Below, piece after piece: positions 25,574 through 28,519 of a DNA stretch of 28,519 nt (the stretch's first letter is position 1; each line of letters begins with the position of its first letter). The stretch comes from Ardenticatenaceae bacterium (GTDB taxonomy: Bacteria > Chloroflexota > Anaerolineae > Promineifilales > Promineifilaceae), in assembly GCA_020634495.1 (NCBI GenBank), contig JACKBR010000059.1:1-28519 (forward strand), in the 5' to 3' direction. A model generated the notes under the pieces. The model was not told the DNA's origin. It saw only the letters and a program-made list of their open reading frames with translations, and searched no databases. The position numbers and the translations under genes were made by a program.

Positions 25574-28411
25574 TTACTCCTGTTCATCTTTTTTGGTTGG
25601 AATTTGTTGACGGATATAGAACATAAAGGCCGAACGCAGCAGCTTTTCATCAGCTAGAAGTCGGGTGCGATTACCCTGATATCTGCCATGGTAGACGTCG
25701 GTGAAAAACGTTTCCACAAAAGTTGTGGCCGCTGCCATTTTGCGCTGACCGGGGCGGTACTGCTCATCAGCAATACGCTCTAAATATTCAAAAATATCTT
25801 CGGCAATCGTCGCTTTGAGGGCGGCATCATCAAAAGTAAGGCTGCGTTGATTGAGTTTTTGGAAAATTTCGTCCAATGGCATCATCAATGAGTTTTTCTT
25901 CAAACTTTTGCCGCGCAGCCCGCCTTGCCACGCTGTTTCGGCTAACTGCTGCAAATGATCGCTTAATTCAGCCATAAAACTGCCTCCTTTCTTTTTGATC
26001 AGTGTTTGTAAATCTTCAAATATTTGCTGCGCCAGGCGGATTTCTACCCACTCCGGGCTACTGGCCGAGCCTTCGCGGACTCTGGCTTCTAATAATTTTT
26101 CGGTTGTGTAATAGATGTACAGTGGGCCATTGGCCATCGCCTGTACCAATGCCAGCATTTCGTCGCGGCTGCTTGTAGTTCGCAGGCTGTTGGTGAGTTT
26201 ATGTAGGATTTGGGCTTGCTGGCGCAGGTTTTGTAACGGTCGTTCCCCTTCCGGCTTATCATAATCGGCAAACGCTGCGTAGCTGTTCTGTTCAATCAAG
26301 CCGCGACACGATAAGGCCACGTTGTCCAGATACAAATCCATCTCCGGCACAAACGGTGCCACCGGTGATTCCGTCAGCATGACTCTCAGCCCCAAATGCC
26401 TTTGCAAAACCAGCGCGTTCCATAAAGCAAACAAAAACCGCTGACTGTCATTGCTGCCGGCCGGGTTGATGGGGAAGATAAGCCGGTTGCCAACCGTGTT
26501 GCGTGGCGTGCGGGGCATGTACATGCCGTAGGGATGAGGTTTGCCTTTTTTAGTCTGGGTGGCAAAATCAGGATCGATCCCCTTGCTTTCGTCCAGCATG
26601 GCGGTATGGGTATCACACCACAAAGCGCGAACGGCCATATCGCTGCGCCGAATCTCGGTAATTTCTTCGCGCATGGCCTGAAGATAGGGTGCCGGTAAAA
26701 AGCTGTATGGGAAGAAGTGCAAGTACATCGTCTTTTCGCCGCGCACCTCTTCATAATTCAGCCGTTCCACTAAAAATTGAAGCTGGCACAAACGACAAAT
26801 GTTCTTCTTGGGTTCGCCGGGACCGCCGCGCAGCCGGTTGGAAAAGGTTTGTACGGTGATGTCGGAACGCACATCATTGGTCATCCATTTGTCGGTGGGG
26901 AATGTGGTGCTGCAATGGACGCATTGCTTATGCTGGGTCGTGGTGTACTGGGTCAGGTGGTCGCTAAATGACGTGTCCTCGGTTAACTGCAAGTTACCCA
27001 ACGGCCCAAACAACGCGTAGCGCGCTAGGTAATCATCGAATAAATCAACTTTATCGTCTTCGACGGTAATGTTTTCCATTTGCTCCGTACCGTCGGCTTC
27101 AATACGCTCGTAGATAGTTTCAAAGCTCAACTCAATATGGGGCATTAACACGTAAGGGCGATCCCAACGGGGGTCGAAGAAGGCCATCTGTTCCCGGACT
27201 TCCGGGGCTACCTCCAACAAGTCGTAGATGTGCTCCCAGGCATCGGGGATGGCGTCGCTCAAGTGTGAATTGAGGAAGATGTAGTAGGTACGGATCAGTT
27301 CGCCATCGCGCAGACGGTCGGTGCTGGTGGGCAGGAGGGGTTCTTTTGCTTCTAGCTGCTGGCGGATGAGAACGGCCGTTTCCGGTGCATTTGCCTCATT
27401 CTTCTCCAGGTTCCGGTCTGTCCGCTCAACAATCTTTTCCAACAGATCCTCACGTTTCAAATTCCGCGTTTGTACTCGTGTGTGCATGGTGTTCCACAGG
27501 TCAGGGAAAGGAATGCCCAGTTCCAAGCATTTGGGGTCAACCTTGATACCTGCAATGGCAGAGACAATGAAGCTTTCAAATTCTTGTCCAGTAAGGCTGT
27601 TGATGAGACCGGCCGTTTCTTTTGCCATCTTTTTACGAATGCCGACATCTACCTGGAGTGACGACCTCTGCGGAACCAGATAAGCGACACCATCCGGGTA
27701 ATAAAGAAGCGGCGTTAATCCTTGCTTTTGGAGGACAGTCACCAGCGCCTGGTGAACCATATTCGACAGCGTGCCCCGGTTTTCCGCCAGACGATGCAAA
27801 TAAAATGTGTACTGCACGTCATCCATCACGCTGTTCAAATGGGAAAGGAAAGACGCCTTATGACTGCGTTCGTCAAGCGTGTGGGACAAGTCCAGCACAT
27901 CCACAGCCCGAATCAAATCTAGTAGTTTTTCAATTTGCCCGTCGGATTGAATGGCTGACGGTGCAGCCATCACGCTGAGTCCGCCAGAATGAACACCATG
28001 TTGGGCGGCAATTTTTGTTACCGGCTCCAGGTAAGCAGCATAATCCGGGAAAAAGGCATCCAGATTAAACTTGCGAATCTGCTGCTCAAAATTAGACGGG
28101 AGGGCGATTTTTGCGTAGGCTTGGTCGGAGAAATCGGGGTCTTTGTTAATGTCATGGACGGTAAATACAGTAAAAAGAAGCTGCGTTTCTAAATCGCTTA
28201 AGTTAAGCAGTAACCGTAAACTTTCCAACAGCATAATGCCATTCAAAACATGCGTGTACAAACTTTCGCCTCGCTTACCACCGTATTGGACAATATACTT
28301 GTTCGTCAGGAATTCGCTGCTGTTCGCCACTTTGTCTAGATAATCACCCAAAATAGATGAGTCCCGAACCTGTGGACCGAATTTCAGTTTGTTGGGATCA
28401 AAATTGCTCAT
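25574..28411 (-). CDS. cas10d: Type I-D large subunit Cas10d
   Basis: Cas10d is the large subunit that recognises the PAM and, in type I-D, carries the nuclease domain. This 945-residue protein has HD-type residues in the first 150 (His54 in LYTHVLNG, His86-Asp87 in TVHDINK, His138 and His141 in AAQHGVHSGG). A palm-like segment with YYPDGVAYLVP (237-247) follows. The four-cysteine zinc element is CVHC (497-500) with CRLC (539-542). No GGDD cyclase motif was found, as usual for Cas10d. The C-terminal third is helical, with a small-subunit-like end. GAAGAGGATAAG precedes the ATG. It is the first gene of the operon. Confidence 0.95.
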   Translation of the reverse strand: MSNFDPNKLKFGPQVRDSSILGDYLDKVANSSEFLTNKYIVQYGGKRGESLYTHVLNGIMLLESLRLLLNLSDLETQLLFTVFTVHDINKDPDFSDQAYAKIALPSNFEQQIRKFNLDAFFPDYAAYLEPVTKIAAQHGVHSGGLSVMAAPSAIQSDGQIEKLLDLIRAVDVLDLSHTLDERSHKASFLSHLNSVMDDVQYTFYLHRLAENRGTLSNMVHQALVTVLQKQGLTPLLYYPDGVAYLVPQRSSLQVDVGIRKKMAKETAGLINSLTGQEFESFIVSAIAGIKVDPKCLELGIPFPDLWNTMHTRVQTRNLKREDLLEKIVERTDRNLEKNEANAPETAVLIRQQLEAKEPLLPTSTDRLRDGELIRTYYIFLNSHLSDAIPDAWEHIYDLLEVAPEVREQMAFFDPRWDRPYVLMPHIELSFETIYERIEADGTEQMENITVEDDKVDLFDDYLARYALFGPLGNLQLTEDTSFSDHLTQYTTTQHKQCVHCSTTFPTDKWMTNDVRSDITVQTFSNRLRGGPGEPKKNICRLCQLQFLVERLNYEEVRGEKTMYLHFFPYSFLPAPYLQAMREEITEIRRSDMAVRALWCDTHTAMLDESKGIDPDFATQTKKGKPHPYGMYMPRTPRNTVGNRLIFPINPAGSNDSQRFLFALWNALVLQRHLGLRVMLTESPVAPFVPEMDLYLDNVALSCRGLIEQNSYAAFADYDKPEGERPLQNLRQQAQILHKLTNSLRTTSSRDEMLALVQAMANGPLYIYYTTEKLLEARVREGSASSPEWVEIRLAQQIFEDLQTLIKKKGGSFMAELSDHLQQLAETAWQGGLRGKSLKKNSLMMPLDEIFQKLNQRSLTFDDAALKATIAEDIFEYLERIADEQYRPGQRKMAAATTFVETFFTDVYHGRYQGNRTRLLADEKLLRSAFMFYIRQQIPTKKDEQE

Positions 28412-28445
28412 ATCTTATCCTCTTCAAAAATAGCAAAATCCACCT

Positions 28446-28473
28446 ATTATGTTTTTCCTCTCTAAGTCTTCAA
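28446..28473 (-). promoter_or_regulatory. Candidate promoter of the cas operon
   Basis: On the - strand TTGAAG (28468-28473), 16 nt and CATAAT (28446-28451) give a weak sigma70-like pair, which would start transcription about 28 bp before cas10d. No other control element was recognised between 28412 and the window end. Confidence 0.3.
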
Positions 28474-28519
28474 TTCCTCGACAACTTGGCCGAGAGAAAC
28501 GCGATATATTCTTATTCTG

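Overview
The window looks like a chromosomal stretch of an environmental bacterium, most likely a Chloroflexota of the Anaerolineae type. That placement is an inference from the type I-D CRISPR-Cas content and from a strongly over-used 8-bp palindrome, ACGGCCGT, spread through most genes. No rRNA or other marker gene is present to confirm it. The window has four blocks.

(1) Positions 1-6672 (+ strand) are one end of a mobilisable element. An upstream control region holds a long inverted repeat that could be an oriT, a near-consensus promoter and a 20-bp palindrome. It precedes five tightly packed, translationally coupled genes: a ribbon-helix-helix relaxosome protein, a short relaxase, a VirD4-type coupling ATPase, a DUF4417 protein, and a 799-residue protein. 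The last has the ordered motifs of the two-barrel RNA polymerase superfamily that includes eukaryotic RNA-silencing RdRPs and phage YonO. Its catalytic loop is altered (DNDDA where DxDGD is expected).

(2) Positions 6811-9535 (- strand) are an AT-richer island lacking ACGGCCGT. It encodes membrane proteins, a membrane-anchored toxin with a colicin D-type tRNase C-terminus, and its probable immunity protein.

(3) Positions 9777-17869 are one very large CRISPR array of about 90 units with 37-nt repeats, transcribed on the - strand (repeat 3' end ATTGAAAC). An 1852-bp insertion sequence with a decayed transposase sits inside one repeat, with a CGAATG duplication. The array falls into zones: an eroding distal tail, 24 perfect repeats, a roughly 3-kb block in which both repeats and spacers have lost bases, and nine perfect leader-proximal repeats of a new variant.

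(4) Positions 18175-28411 (- strand) are a complete type I-D operon in the order cas10d-csc2-csc1-cas3-cas6-cas4-(unknown 134-aa gene)-cas1-cas2, transcribed toward the array. The leader lies between cas2 and the first repeat. Cas10d carries HD-type residues and Cas3 is the helicase alone, as expected for I-D. Csc1/Csc2/Cas6 build the crRNA complex, while Cas4, Cas1, Cas2 and possibly the unknown protein perform spacer acquisition.

The observations most worth following up are the RdRP-like polymerase in a mobilisation operon, the unknown gene between cas4 and cas1, the step-wise repeat lineage and the shrunken array block.
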